Positions 1-12,275 of a DNA stretch of 64,000 nt are shown piece by piece. Where the stretch lies: NCBI GenBank assembly GCA_964020085.1, contig OZ026598.1:19444795-19508794 (forward strand), given 5' to 3'. The notes below the pieces were generated by a model. That model did not search any database, was not told where the DNA came from, and saw only the letters and a program-made list of their open reading frames with translations. Position 1 is the stretch's first letter. Each line of letters starts with the position of its first letter. Source of the DNA: Micromussa lordhowensis (Eukaryota > Cnidaria > Anthozoa > Scleractinia > Lobophylliidae). The position numbers were made by a program, and so were the translations under genes.

Positions 1-466
1 TAACTACCCTGTGTTCCATTTTTTTTTTTTCAACACCCCAGACGACTAGTGGTCACTATTCAAAATCCTGCCTTACCCAGCACAGTTTCCACTAAGACTG
101 CAAAACAGGCGAAATAATTTTCAATTAGTCGACGGAGAGGTATATGATAAAGGAAATGGCAACCCACTAGTGTCCGATTATTAGATACACACAATCTAGC
201 TGACTGTCTTCCCAATGGCAGTTAAATTTACAATTATACGGCGAGATCAAGGTATATTATCTACTTAGGCACCAGGCCTTGCCCCTCCCTATTAGCCCAT
301 AGAAACTCGATCTCTTCGTGTTACTGCTAAACTTTCTATGTAAACTGCAAAGGTAAATGCCACTGATGGTCGTAATTCACACGCCTTAGTGTTCCTACAA
401 AACTTTGTTTCTGAGTTCGTCTACAATCAGAAAGGAATTAATAGCTGGCTACTTTCTTTTCTAAAG

Positions 467-603
467 CTTGCAGAGACGCGCGGAGTCAAGGCTACTGTAG
501 ATACGTCTTGATGAGTTATAGATGTGGACGATATTACAGATCTTGCAGAAAAACCTGCGATGCATGTATGTATATTTACATGCATAAGTTTAAAGTAAAC
601 TGA
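467..603 (+). CDS. ShK-domain exon (3' end of a gene starting before the window)
   Basis: A polypyrimidine tract ending in ctaaag (AG at 465-466) is followed by an open frame carrying six cysteines in ShKT order: C-R-D, then G-Y-C, R-C-G, S-C-R-K-T-C and D-A-C. The Cys-Lys-Thr-Cys core near the end is characteristic of the fold. The exon enters in phase 1. It either reads through a short tail to TGA at 601-603 or splices at a gtatgt donor near 560. ShK domains are secreted disulfide modules, often found as C-terminal tails of astacin peptidases. The nearby minus-strand astacin also has a phase-1 ShK exon, so this could be the tail of a second, oppositely oriented astacin. That is inference: no other exon of this gene lies in the window. 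Confidence 0.6.
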
Positions 604-1631
604 TTTCTTCGCCGTTATATTATCAAATGCCGATAGACCGTCATTGATTCAAGGCATGCATTAACATACTTTGAGCCGGACGACCATATTATAATACTCC
701 AGACGCTAATTTACCCTGACTTGGCGAGGCCGTTGTTTTGGTTTTGTTAAGAAAGAAGTCGAACTTTTTACTTGGAATTATCTTATGAGAGGTCTTATGG
801 TATGGATATATGTAGACGCGGTTTCCCTTGTTTTGATTTCTAACTCCAGCCGGCACTCACTAATTAGGGTTTGGAACTTGCCAGTGCAAAACTGTTCAGA
901 CCATGTAAGCTTCCTGTAAACAGTTTCAACCAACAAACAGTTGATTTACTTTCCCCATTTTAGTATTAAATACTAGCTTATAGATCAGCAAATGAACGTG
1001 TTGAAGCCTATTTTAGGAACAGTTATTGAAACCTTTGCATTCCAAATTAAATAACGAGTAAGCTAGTTGATTGTAAGTTATTTTTATCTTTCCAACTGGT
1101 TAATAATGGCTTAGAGAACTTTCTAAGCACTAACACCACGTCCAATTTTTGCAGGCAATTACTATTCTCGTTAGATAAACCCCTCATAGCTGAGCAGTGA
1201 ACAGGTAACTTTACATTCTCTATTTAAATAAGTACTAGCCTTAATTTTATTGTCCTAAAGCAAGAGATTGACCAGGACGACGATTGACGACGGGCCAAGG
1301 GGAAATGCAAAGAGTTGTTTCTTAACGATCTGTGGGAAAACGACCATGTCAAGACTCGATCATCTTTTAATTTCGCTTTAAAAGTAAGCGGTGTTAATTG
1401 CCTTCTACAAATCAGAAATCCACTATAGAGTACCCTAACAGGATAAAATAAACTTTTGAAAACACATAACTGCCAGGTTTTGGAGCCAGCATTTCCACTC
1501 CTGTTACCTTCAATTTCAACCTTGTCTTAGCTGGATAGGGTTATGTTTTGGCTTCATGGGACTTCTTAATTCTATTTATTTGTATCGTAGTTCTGTGAAT
1601 GAGGTAGCGGACTAGAGAAGAATATATAACA

Positions 1632-1737
1632 ATTATTCCATGAGCCCGAGTTGGATATGAAGTGATAACATAACCAACGAGCGCGTAGCCCGAGTTGTTT
1701 ATAATCACTTCATATCCAACAAGGGCGAATGGAATAC
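1632..1737. repeat. Palindromic repeat
   Basis: Left arm tattccatgagcccgagttg and onward through ggatatgaagtgat is mirrored by atcacttcatatccaaca and agggcgaatggaata on the right. The pattern is of a short foldback element with a central spacer of about 40 bases. Confidence 0.6.
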
Positions 1738-3029
1738 TTGTTTTAGTAAATTATCCAACTGGGTTTGGCCGCCGATTTTTATTTCGGCCATTATAGAGGG
1801 CTGAAGTTGAAAACTTCGTGCGGAATTTACTAATATTCGTTATCAGAAGAAATTTGATATATAAAGGGAAAATGTTACTGTAAAATGTATATATCTTCAT
1901 CTGGAGGGCAGAAATGCAAGAATTGGGCAAATTTTCTTAATTTGTTGATGTCTAGCCCATGTCGGCGAGGAGCCTGCTAGAGGGCTCAGTCGTTGATGTC
2001 TCAAAAAGATTTATTTCTGAACCACATTATTTTATTTCATTTTTAATTAATAATGATGTTTATTCTCTTTCTATTTCCAGAAGAAGAAAGATAGAAACTT
2101 TTTTTCAAATTTAAAGGGACTTTTGGGGAGGAGTGTTACACGCCATCGCTTGTGGGTTATGGAATTACTTCTAGCAGGATTGAGAAAAGAGCTGTTAATA
2201 AATGTATAACATGTCCTTGTGTTATGTTCTTCGTCTAAAGCTATGTTGTAATGTTACTTTTTGAATTATTAGGTCACTCCAGGAAATACAATTTTTTAGA
2301 TGATTCTTAATAAAATGACGAACTTTGTAGACAGTAATTTGGCATTCAATGTTATTAGTTGGTTCGCCTGTATATCTGGTACTATGACTCCCCCTCCCCC
2401 TCCCCCCCCTCGTTAATATGCTGGAGATCGCTGGCTTCTCACTAGCAATTCTATTAGGTTGCCGTGACATCTCCCACGTTCATTGATCCCTGGATGAAAA
2501 ATTGCGCTGTCACAATAAAATGCCTTGCGCATGGGCACAACATCACACGCCTAGGCATAGCTGGAGCTCTAACTGAGATATCCGTACGCAATTGCGTCTT
2601 GATACAGGTTTTACTGTTCGACATCAGTACTGTGCAAAAGTAATGCAAACAAAATTCATTGAATTTCGTTCTTTGTTCCCTCGAAATTTCAACGAAATTT
2701 CCATCGAATTTTGCAGACGTCCAACGCCTTTTAAAACTAAAACCCATCGAAAATTTCGCGGAAGGGAAGGAGATTTCCCAGTACCATTACCAAAAGCACT
2801 CAAGTAGCAACAAAAAAGATTTTTATTCTGAAAATAGCACTTGTTGTAATTAACAAGTTAATTGGGTGCAATTAATATGAGATTTTACTCTAAATCTAAG
2901 TCATTATTTATTCGCTCTTGCTTGTTGTTGAGTCCTTAGCTAACGCACTATCCCTTCGATCTGAAGATGAAAAGTAATTGAAAAACAACTGGTTGAGTAA
3001 TTATGCTTCAGTAACATGCAAGTTAATTA

Positions 3030-3300
3030 ATATTATTATACACTGAACTCACTATCTCTTTTCTGATTGGCCGAAAGCGTACAGTGAATTTTGAAATAAG
3101 CAATAACCAATACAATACAATAATCATGTCAAGGACGCTCAAGGTCATGGGTAATCATGTCATGTATGACCGCGGTGCATGATTTCTAAAGGGTAATCAT
3201 GTCAAGTTCGCGCGCTTTGTGTTGCATGCCGTCAGTGAAGAAGTAAAAACATGTCTTCCATTTTCTTTTTCGTTCAGTGTGTAATAAAATAATTATTAGA
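3030..3300. repeat. MITE-like element with A/T-rich terminal inverted repeats
   Basis: Left end attattatacactgaac is matched in reverse by gttcagtgtgtaataaaat on the right. Between them lie three copies of a taatcatgtcaagg-like phrase. There is no coding capacity. Confidence 0.5.
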
Positions 3301-3310
3301 TTCGGTTTTT

Positions 3311-3366
3311 GTGATATCCAGAATACTCAAGGTCTCGATAAGGGTTGGTTATTCTGGATATCACAA
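3311..3366. repeat. Perfect short hairpin
   Basis: tgtgatatccagaat is followed after about 26 bases by its exact reverse complement attctggatatcaca. This may be the remains of a small foldback element. Confidence 0.6.
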
Positions 3367-4256
3367 TTTATCACTTCTCACTAGTGGCTAAAACATTTCA
3401 TATCAATGCTAGTTCTGATATACATATTAGAGGAATATTATTAATCTTGGTACTGAATTCTAGTGTCCTGTTAAGAAGTTCAAAACAGACCAAAACAAAA
3501 CTCCTTAACTTACAACTCAGAATGCAATCATCAAAAGAGTGAGTCTGCCAAAATCTGAACAATGTGATTACGTTAATGACTTTCACGGAGTGCGATCGCT
3601 TTATATCACTTTTACTTAGCTAGCCTTTTGGTTGTTCCAATTTCCTTTTTAAGTGTGCAAAATATTCATTGTCATCCAATCAGTTTCGAGGGGAATTCCG
3701 TGATTGGTGGGCTTTCACATCGAAAATTTTGACCGTTGTCTATGGGACTAAAATGGTCGTAGCATCTGCAGTGAGCAGTCCTTGATTTCTTCTCGCGTCA
3801 GAGAGTGAGAGATTCTGTCCAGTCGATCCCTTTCGATTTTAATCCATGATTGGAATTTTTAGAACTGAAATTGATATTTTTACCAGGGTTTAGGAAAAAG
3901 ATGACACACTGCTCAAAGGCGATTGAGTTTAATATGGATTAAGTTCAGGGTCTGAAAATATATAGACTCGCTCATGACCCAAATGACCCGGATCCGATTC
4001 TGGCTTTTGAAATTGTCTTTTTCGTTTTTCCTTGTTTAGAGAAAAGAAACCAAAGTATCCGCCATTGTTTGGTGAACTGAGCATTTTCAATGCCCAGCTA
4101 TTTCTCATTTGATTCCTAAAATCCTTATTTATGCAATCTATATTAGAGAATCAGATGAACCAATGTTTTGAAGCTTGAATAAAGATTAATCCTCGACTAA
4201 ATTAGCAATAAAAAGACCGAAATCCAAATATATTCATTGAGGGAAACCTAAGAGGT

Positions 4257-7200
4257 TTAAAATGAGTAAATGAGTATTGAAATAGAACTCTTACCACAAA
4301 AATCGCATGTTTTAGGGCACTCATCAATCATGAAGGTTTGAAGTCCGGGACTTGAACACATCTCAAGTGTTTGCAAAAACATACACTTATACGGGCTCCT
4401 CTTGTCAACACAATCAACTGAAAAGTAGGGAAAAATTAGAAAATAAATATAGAAAATATACCAAACAGAGGCTCCACTAGGAAATATATGATCAGAAAAG
4501 GGACAGGCAGACAGATAGATAGATGGACGGAAGGAAGCGAGAAATTAAAGGAAAGGAAGTACGAGGGAAAGGAATCGAAGGGAATAGAAAGAAGGAATGT
4601 AGGTACATTGTACTGTATTTAAAAGATCAACGCCAATGTCACAAACAGTTTGACACTTGGATGAACTTCTCGCTGAGTAAAACTTTTACATCTAGCGCAT
4701 TATAACCAGCTCCAACCTTACAGAGATATGTTTTTTTTTTTGCTTGATAAAATCTACATGAAATCGTGATATGGAAATCGATAAAAACAAATTGACATCT
4801 TTGTTTTTAAATTTGACTTCCGTTAAGGTCAGACACCGCGGGCGATTAGAATCTCGGACTAGTCAGGCTGTGACGTCGAAACAAGAACGTAGTAACTTAT
4901 TTTTCGAACCAAACACCTAGAAACGAAGAAAGTTAGAGGAACTTACTATGAATTGGGCAATCAAGCGTTGTTCCGCTGTTTGTTCAAATTTGTAAACAAT
5001 TACGAAAAATTGTAGACCTACGTTCTAATCTTGACGTCACATCCTGACTAGTCCCAGGTCTTATTAAAGGCCCGCGGTTTCTGACCCAACTGGAAGTAAA
5101 ATTTCACGTTTTCAGCTGTCTTAAACTTGGTGATGAAACAACGATATCCAGTATTTTTATCCCATTTCCATATCATGATCTCATGTAGGTTACATCAAGC
5201 AAATAAAAAAGATTATCTATCATACACATAGAACTGAATACGAAATGTCCATTCAATGAGGCAATATAGCAAATTCCTAAACATTATTTCGTTGCAAAGC
5301 TAACCTCGTTCTCTGGACCTTTTCCCTCAAGCCAGGGTAAAGGCCCTGGGAACGAGGCTGGTTTATAAGGTATCATTTTTTTTCTCACCTTGACATTTAT
5401 ACAATTTATTGATTTCCTCTCTGTCATTGAAACTCAGACCCAGTCTCTGGCCAATGATGGCTTTTTCATCCGTTGGCACTATCGTTGGAACGTTCATATC
5501 TTTACTGAAGGCAAACTTGCTGTAGTGCATCACACTTTCATAGTCATATGGCTTGCCAAAGCTAGAACCCAGGTCTCGCGGGTACTTTTGGAAATTACGA
5601 GCGTGTTCTACGAATGGAAAACCAGATTAATCTACCATCACTTTCACATTGGAATGGTTTGGCGAACAGGTTTAAAGCAGTTTCCCCCCCTGCATATACA
5701 TACTCTCACCCCGCCTTACTGACTAGCCTTCATTACGAGGCTCGCCACAAAAGCGTGCCGTGTATCGTAAACGTGGTCCGACACACACTCGTACGCAAAA
5801 TCATACCGTCTGGACTAACCCCAAGTAACAATTGTTATTTATATCATCAGGAAGTGAGGAGGTAAGTAAGTTGGTGAAGTCTCCTCAAGGTGCGTTCTTA
5901 GACCATCTGATAATCTGAGCACTTCTCCAAGTGAGTGATTGATTTAGTAAAGGAATAAGCTAGAACATCGTCATCAATTTGGCGTCGGCAGATTACGCGG
6001 TAAATTGTCTGTTGGAAAGGCAAAGCCACCAGTCTGCTTACACTATTTCGGATTACACAACAGTGTTCTGCCATGATGTATTATTACATCTTACTTTCAT
6101 AAACGATGCTCCAAACTTTGTATCCTATTAATATTATCCTTATACTTAATCAATCTAAACACTATAAAGCCCAGATTGATAATAGGGGAATCCTTGTTTA
6201 CAATACTTGACTCATTAGCATAAGCAATTCTGTTTTTGACGGAGTTACAAATTAATCAGTTCTGAATATTGAAAGGTCATAGTACGATTAACTCTGCCAG
6301 TGAATGTGAGCCTGATGTATTGAATACTTTTTCTGCAACACGCGTTTAAAAACTTAAAATCTAACAAAGAATGTATGAGCTCATTAGCGCTTTTGCCACC
6401 CAGAAATTTTGCAGTTTTTGAATATTACACCCAAAGAGCTGAAAATTTCATCATGTACTAAGTTTTCACTAGCTCTTTAGATGCCTGAAGTCAATTCATA
6501 TCTAACATGTTGCATTCTGTACTGTACGCAAAGCCGTATGCAAATGAGCAAAAATGTGAACAATGACGTAAGCATGAATCCGCCTATACGTTAACAGCGT
6601 TTTCGAGCACGCTCACCCTGTTCAATGTTGTTCCAGTCTATCTTGATGTATTTGTCTCGGTCCGGCCTGGTGTGTTCGTGGAAAAATCCCAAAGCATGCA
6701 TGATCTCGTGTACGACCGTGCCAATCCTCTCGCATCCAATGCCGATGGAAATGGTCTGTTCGACATCACCGGGATCCCTGCCAACCCTTGAGAAACACCT
6801 TCCAATCGTGACAACAACAAAAATTATCTTTTGCGTTTGAAGTACAGCCGTTAATAAGTAGTATTTATTGCTGTATGGCTATAGCTTTTTAAGATATAAC
6901 GTGAGCTATGAGGAGTAGTTAAAAGTCGGGACGAGAAGTTCCCAGTTGCGCCCATATAATTAGGCATATTTTATACCATAGATAGTTAAGGCGGGGGTAA
7001 ACCCGAATTGAAGTGAAATTTTGGTAAGTTTAAAGAGAGGTTGAAAGGGAAAAAAGGGTTATGGAGCACAACCAGACAGTTGCCCGACCGCACAATGGCA
7101 CCCCAGGTTGTTGGGCAACTGTTTGGAGTGTATGTACCAATTTTTCATTTCAAACTCTAATTTTAAAACAACAACAAATCTTCAAAATTTCCTATTTCCA

Positions 7201-7950
7201 TCAATTTTACTAATCCTTTGAGAAAAACTATTTCTCTCCAAATATACCTAAAAATCACAAAAAAATTTACAAAACAACCCAAAACATAGCTATGTGAGAT
7301 GAGCATAGATATTCTTGATTGCTTGAAACGTAAACGAGATATTTGCATTAAAAACATAATACCCAGCCAAAATACGGCTTTCGGGTTTACCCCCGCCTTA
7401 ACTGTGTTTTTTGGGACTACGTAATTCATTTTAGTATTAATTTCATTTTTTTAGTTTCATACACTATTTTGATCGAGCTTACCCGGCTACAATAGGCGAC
7501 AAAAGTATTGAGACACTTGGCAGGAAAATGCGATTTTCGAGCCTCTTGGAAACATTCCCCCCCCCCCCCCCCCCCGCTAAACAATGTTGATTTTATTTTT
7601 CTGTTTCCTAGACTGCACAGACCACAGTGCCTACACAGCATTGGATAGGCATATTCGTATTCTCAGTATGGGATTGGAACTAGCTTGCAATTGAGGCTCA
7701 TGCGTGGAATAATATCATTAAAAGATTCCCCGCATTAGCCTCACTTGCAAGCTATGTCCAGTCCCATGCCGAGAATACGAATATGGTCTGTTGGGGGGCC
7801 TGGGTTATCAGAGAATTAATGCTAGATGTAAATGAAATGGAATAAGTGCTTAGGATAAGTGCTTTTCCTAAAGGTGTCTCAACTACTTTTGTCGCCCATT
7901 GCAGATCTTAGATGTAACGTGTTTAAATAAAGCTTTTGATTGACTGACTA

Positions 7951-7989
<39 letters not shown>

Positions 7990-10900
7990 TTACTGCATTT
8001 ACCCATTTCCGCTGAAGAACTTCACATAACTTTTATGCTGTGAGTCTTTTTTAGGAAGTTCAACAAACTTCAAGCACGTCCTTTTCTTTAGATGGTGAAT
8101 TCCTTGCTTGATAATATCAACGGTAAAAGACTCTAAAGGAGAATGCATAACTTGGTTAATAATCAACTCAGATTCTGCCAAACTCTACATTGTACATCTC
8201 TAAGGTTAATATCCTTGGCAAAAATATTGTATTTTTATTTGCGATGGCCAATATTCTAAATGACAATTACGTGAAGTCGCTGCATCTTAAAAGCGGTTGA
8301 AATTCTTAGTTTGGTATCGCTTAGGATATGTTTAAATCTAAAACTACCACCATCATAGTTCACAACAGCTTTTGGGCTGGTTACGTCTGACGGGAATTTC
8401 TTTTTCCTTCGCAAAATGCTACCACTGACGTGGGCCGGAATAAAATTGATTCCGCTGACTTATCGGTATAATTAATAACACGGAGTTTCGATCTTTCAAA
8501 AGTTTTGCCGATCGTATCTTCTCCGTCATTTCTATATGAGAAAACTTATCGCTAATGTCTTCTAAGTTAGAACCTTGAAATTAAAGAGCAGTGGGTTTAG
8601 CTTGAGAAAGACAAGAATCCCGCAAAAACCATACTATCCAAAAGAAACACGTGAGTATCTTGAGAGAAATTAGTCAGGCTTAAAACTTAATGAAAACCGA
8701 GTTAATTATACTGAATTTCTCGTTTTTCATCCATGATGAAACTCTGAGGTGATTACTACCATTACATCCAAGTGTTAACAGCCCATAGATCTCATATTAT
8801 CTGAACAACATGAAGCCCGAAATTCCAAGATAATAGATAGTGCTTGTCACATGTTTTTGTCCCTGTTTCTTCTGTAAGTACTGCAAGAAGAATCTCCACA
8901 AATCGGACTTCGATAGGAAACTGTATGGGGAATTACAATATATATCATCTCCACCACTAATAACACACCTAAGGCCTCGTCAAACTTGTAGTAAACTATC
9001 CCTTTCGGCCAGTATAGTACAGGACTGACGACAGCGTCACGTGATATGATCTCTCCACCAGTAAGATATCGTTCCGTGTCTTTATCGATGAGAATGTCTC
9101 CTTCGAACAGACCTAAAAGAGTCAACACAATGAAAATTTTTCTGCCTGATAATAGAACGAATTAATAAAGCCTGTTTACTTCATATTGAAGAGAAAATGC
9201 AATAAAATGAATAACGTCTGCTCTGTGAAGAAAATAGGGTCTTCCTGTTATACGTTCAAAGAGCATAAGATTTACTTGGGTCGGAGGGAAATGAAAGGGG
9301 TTTTGTCCCACATAGTTGACTATTCCTTTCTGTTTTCTCAGAGATAACCCGAAATAACCGAGATTTAACCAGTGTCCGTTTTACTCAAGGAAAGTGAAAT
9401 GAGTAACACGGCACCTTTGTAGTGCCAGCATGAGGTCGCTTTGTCTAGTGTTCAGTTGGAAACATTGCTACCTCTTGCATTCCTATTTCCGCTGCATTTT
9501 TTTCAGCAGACGTGCTCCATGTTCCCCATGCCTTAATCATTTTGTTTTCCTATTTTGCCTCCCTTTAGGTAGTAAAACGATTGTTTCTACAGCAAGAGCT
9601 GATCTAACTGTTTTTTTTGTCAACCTGCTGTTGCGCAACTTGTTCCCTGATACTGTAACCAAATTAAATGCAGGCCAAAAAGCTGTTTTGATATCACCCA
9701 CTAAGAAATGACACACCACACATCATAAAGAAAGACAAATCAATATCCAAGCAAAGCTTCTTGATGTTCACAAAGGACAGGAAAACATGGCTCAGACACG
9801 CTAAGTTAACGGTTGACGAAAATTGGCCTATCTTGTCTTACCAGAAGTCTCCTCTGATCGTGCTTTATCAACATCATTTTCAACTGCAATTAAGTATCAC
9901 TGAAGAGTTAATCCAGAATACTTTATTTGAAAATACAAAACGTTACATATATGCAATTCATCATAATACCTGTTACCCTTATTTATTGAACGCTGAAAGA
10001 ATAGGCTAATTCCGAAATTTTAAAATTCCAACTTGGCTGCAAGGCTCACTGGAATGAAACAAAAGAAATCATTTTTTCATCACCTTCAACCTCGACTTGA
10101 TTTCTTTTGGTTTATCCCCCGAAGCTTCGGAGCCAAGTTTCAATTTCAATATATCGAAATTATTATTATTCTCATATTGACAGCTTGTCTAACACTTCGC
10201 AAAAGAGAGACAACATTTAGCCTCATTTGACGTATAAAGGCGTATAGCCCTCCATTTGGCCCGGCTCCTAACACATGTTTATCTTAGGGCCTGTTTACAT
10301 GGAGGTGGGGGACCCCAGGTAGGTGAGGTAACCCGCCTAGGTGGGGTAACCCGCCTCTCCATATAATCTCTCATTTTTATTTGATCATGTTTACATGATA
10401 GGTGGGGTAACCCGCCTAGGCGGGTTGCCCGGTCTGCCAGGTAGGGTAACCCGCCTAGCCGGGGTCGCATTTTGCCATGTAAACGACTCGAGGTGGGGTA
10501 ACCCGCCTAGCCGGGGTCGAGTTCATGTTACATTGAACCAGAACAATATGGCCGTTAACTGCCTCTGTCGGAGGCTTTGTATCATCAAAAGTGACAGTAA
10601 AACGCCACAGCATTGAAATGCTGCAGCGAGAGCAGAAAATAAAGATAAAATAACACTGACCGCCATTTTCAATGTTTACATGCCTAGCGACCACGCAACA
10701 ACGTCAAGTAAAGTCACCCCGGGACCCCGGGGTTGTAAGTTTGCATGTAAACGCTGGCCATTTTTCGACCACGGCTAGGCGGGTTACCTCACCTACCTGG
10801 GGTCCCCCACCTCCATGTAAACAGGCCCTTAGATCTCTCCCGAGGTCTTAGATCTATTCAACCTTTTTGCGCCAATATTTATTTATCCAAGGTACAAGTT

Positions 10901-12275
10901 GATTATGTTATCGTATATAGAAGCTAGAGGTGTATAGATTCTGTCATATTCCTATTACGGAAGGCAAAGCAAAAGTGGCAATTGTGACTTTTATTTTCCT
11001 GGATACAGTCGACAGGTGAGGTTTTTTTTTAGATCTACTGCATGGCCATTGCATTCCGGTTTATCTGACTAGTTTTCTTGAGTGCCCAGCTGTCAATGAA
11101 GAAAACAACATATTGTCGAGATTTTAAGAGCTACCTCGGCCTTGCATTATTTCCCTTTTAACAGATGTGCTCATCGTATTTACAGCATTTTGTGATGAAT
11201 TTAAAAACAAAAACAATGGTTCTTTCGCTTGATTTTATTTACGAGAAACTGACATCCATAAATAGTGCGACTACAGTTATGTGTTAGTGGTGTTTTTGTT
11301 ATTGTCGTCGACTTTTTGTTGAGCAATTGTTTTGTCTTCAGTTCTTTAACTAACATTTCTGTCGCGACAAACAGATGAATCTCTGGTACTGTAAGTTCCG
11401 TTTAAGCCGAGTCAGAGCTCTGCAACGGAACTTTCATTAGGCCCATTCATCTCAAACTTGAGAATCGCGTTGACTAGTTATTGTGCTGTTATGATAGCTA
11501 CAATTTGGTACGTGGTCAGTTTTTGTCTACTGCAATCTTATTATGATCGAATTGAACAAAATTAAGAAGTGGAAACCCATGCATTTTCATCTGTAAATTG
11601 TTAGACAAACCGGACATTTGTGAAACACCTAACACGCTCGTTTAGTACTGATCAACGCATGCCTTACGTCATAAGGTCAAAAGCACTTGATAAGCAAAAA
11701 ATGAGGAAAAAATAAACCCTCATGAATATGTATTTACTTGACTACTCAAAACATACATTTTAAAAAAAATATATCTCTTCTTAAAGTGAATAAACTGTAT
11801 GATGTACATTTTGTCTGGCGTTCATGCGAGAAAATGTAATGAAAACCTCACCAAATTTCAGCGAAATGAGCAACATCAATACACAAACCTTCGGTCAACA
11901 ACGTATGCATAAATATCTGACTGAGACGGAATAAAAATAAAGCCTCGAAAACTGCGCTCAAAATTGCTTTCCGTAGTTGTTACTGATGAACATGTTCTAG
12001 AAATCTCAGCTCAAAGAACTTGGCAACGGATTCAAACGAGAATATATAGATCAGAAAATTGCCCTTATTAGTCGAAGACTGAAACTACGCCAATAAGTGA
12101 AACAGCACTTTTTGAACATTCGGTGAAATGAAGACAAAAAGAAAAAGGACAAGACTTTAATATTGTAGTACCTACCGAGATCCTGTATTAGGACGTCCAC
12201 ACGATCTGTTTTTGAGCGTATTCTGCAGCGAGCAACAGCAAAATAGAAGAGAAGAACAAGAAAAACGGTTCGCAT
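4257..12275 (-). CDS. Astacin-family metallopeptidase with C-terminal ShK domain (six exons)
   Basis: Secreted zinc endopeptidase of family M12A. Exons (minus strand): 12176-12275 signal peptide (start MRTVFLVLLFYF); 8969-9112 prodomain with the inhibitory FxGD motif (FEGD) and the start of the mature enzyme (WPKGIVYYKFD); 8003-8174; 6617-6798 with the zinc site HEIMHALGFFHE, a full HExxHxxGxxH; 5389-5607 with the Met-turn SVMHY and its zinc-facing Tyr; 4417 down to 4257 with a six-Cys ShK domain. All junctions are GT-AG and phases run 1,1,2,1,1 without conflict. Reading the last exon through to TAA at 4257-4259 gives 325 aa. A good donor at 4289-4294 leaves open a further exon. A TATA-like element lies about 75 bases before the ATG. 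Introns hold foldbacks, homopolymers and a TTGA microsatellite. Cnidarian astacins of this layout act in development, in digestion or in venom; the sequence does not tell which. Confidence 0.88.
4720..5230. repeat. Foldback element inside the astacin gene (intron 5)
   Basis: The two halves are imperfect reverse complements: ttgcttgataaaatctacatg on the left pairs with catgtaggttacatcaagcaa on the right, and the inner parts (atggaaatcg, acttccgtt, ccgcggg, gactagtcaggctgtgacg) also recur inverted. It resembles the inner element at 41291-41834 in plan: a T-run, then TTTGC, an acttccg stretch, and a central TGACGTC. Confidence 0.75.
7648..7792. repeat. Inverted-repeat element, family shared with 32765-32925
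   Basis: catattcgtattctcagtat and gggattggaactagcttgca on the left are mirrored by tgcaagctatgtccagtccc and atgccgagaatacgaatatg on the right. A second, more diverged copy with the same CTCAGTATnGGACTGGAA end lies in the spermidine synthase gene. Confidence 0.7.
7925..7986. repeat. TTGA microsatellite
   Basis: About ten uninterrupted tgat units (gattgattgattgatt) precede the exon boundary of the astacin gene at 8003. A run of about 17 C lies nearby at 7557-7575. Confidence 0.9.
10287..10828. repeat. MITE with long terminal inverted repeats and TTA target duplication
   Basis: The ends GGGCCTGTTTACATGGAGG and their exact reverse complement are each bordered by tta (10284-10286 and 10829-10831). 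The inverted similarity runs about 50 bases inward. The interior carries at least five copies of a ggggtaacccgcctag-like phrase. A 3-bp TTA duplication is the usual choice of PIF/Harbinger elements, so a non-autonomous Harbinger is a reasonable but unproven assignment. It lies in the first intron of the astacin gene. Confidence 0.75.

Larger units (their letters stand above)
604..4256. other. Intergenic DNA with small inverted repeats
   Basis: I see no supportable coding exon here. It holds a palindromic repeat at about 1632-1737, a C-rich tract at 2391-2409, a MITE-like element at about 3030-3300 and a perfect hairpin at about 3311-3366. Short open frames in this stretch have no splice context or recognisable motifs. 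Confidence 0.5.

Noticed and set aside
6625..6840. Plus-strand and second minus-strand frames over the zinc-site exon
   Set aside because: Shadows of astacin exon 4; only the frame with HEIMHALGFFHE joins its neighbours in phase.
10279..10694. Overlapping frames on both strands rich in RLGGLP and TRLGG
   Set aside because: They are translations of the GGTAACCCGCC repeats of the MITE at 10287-10828.
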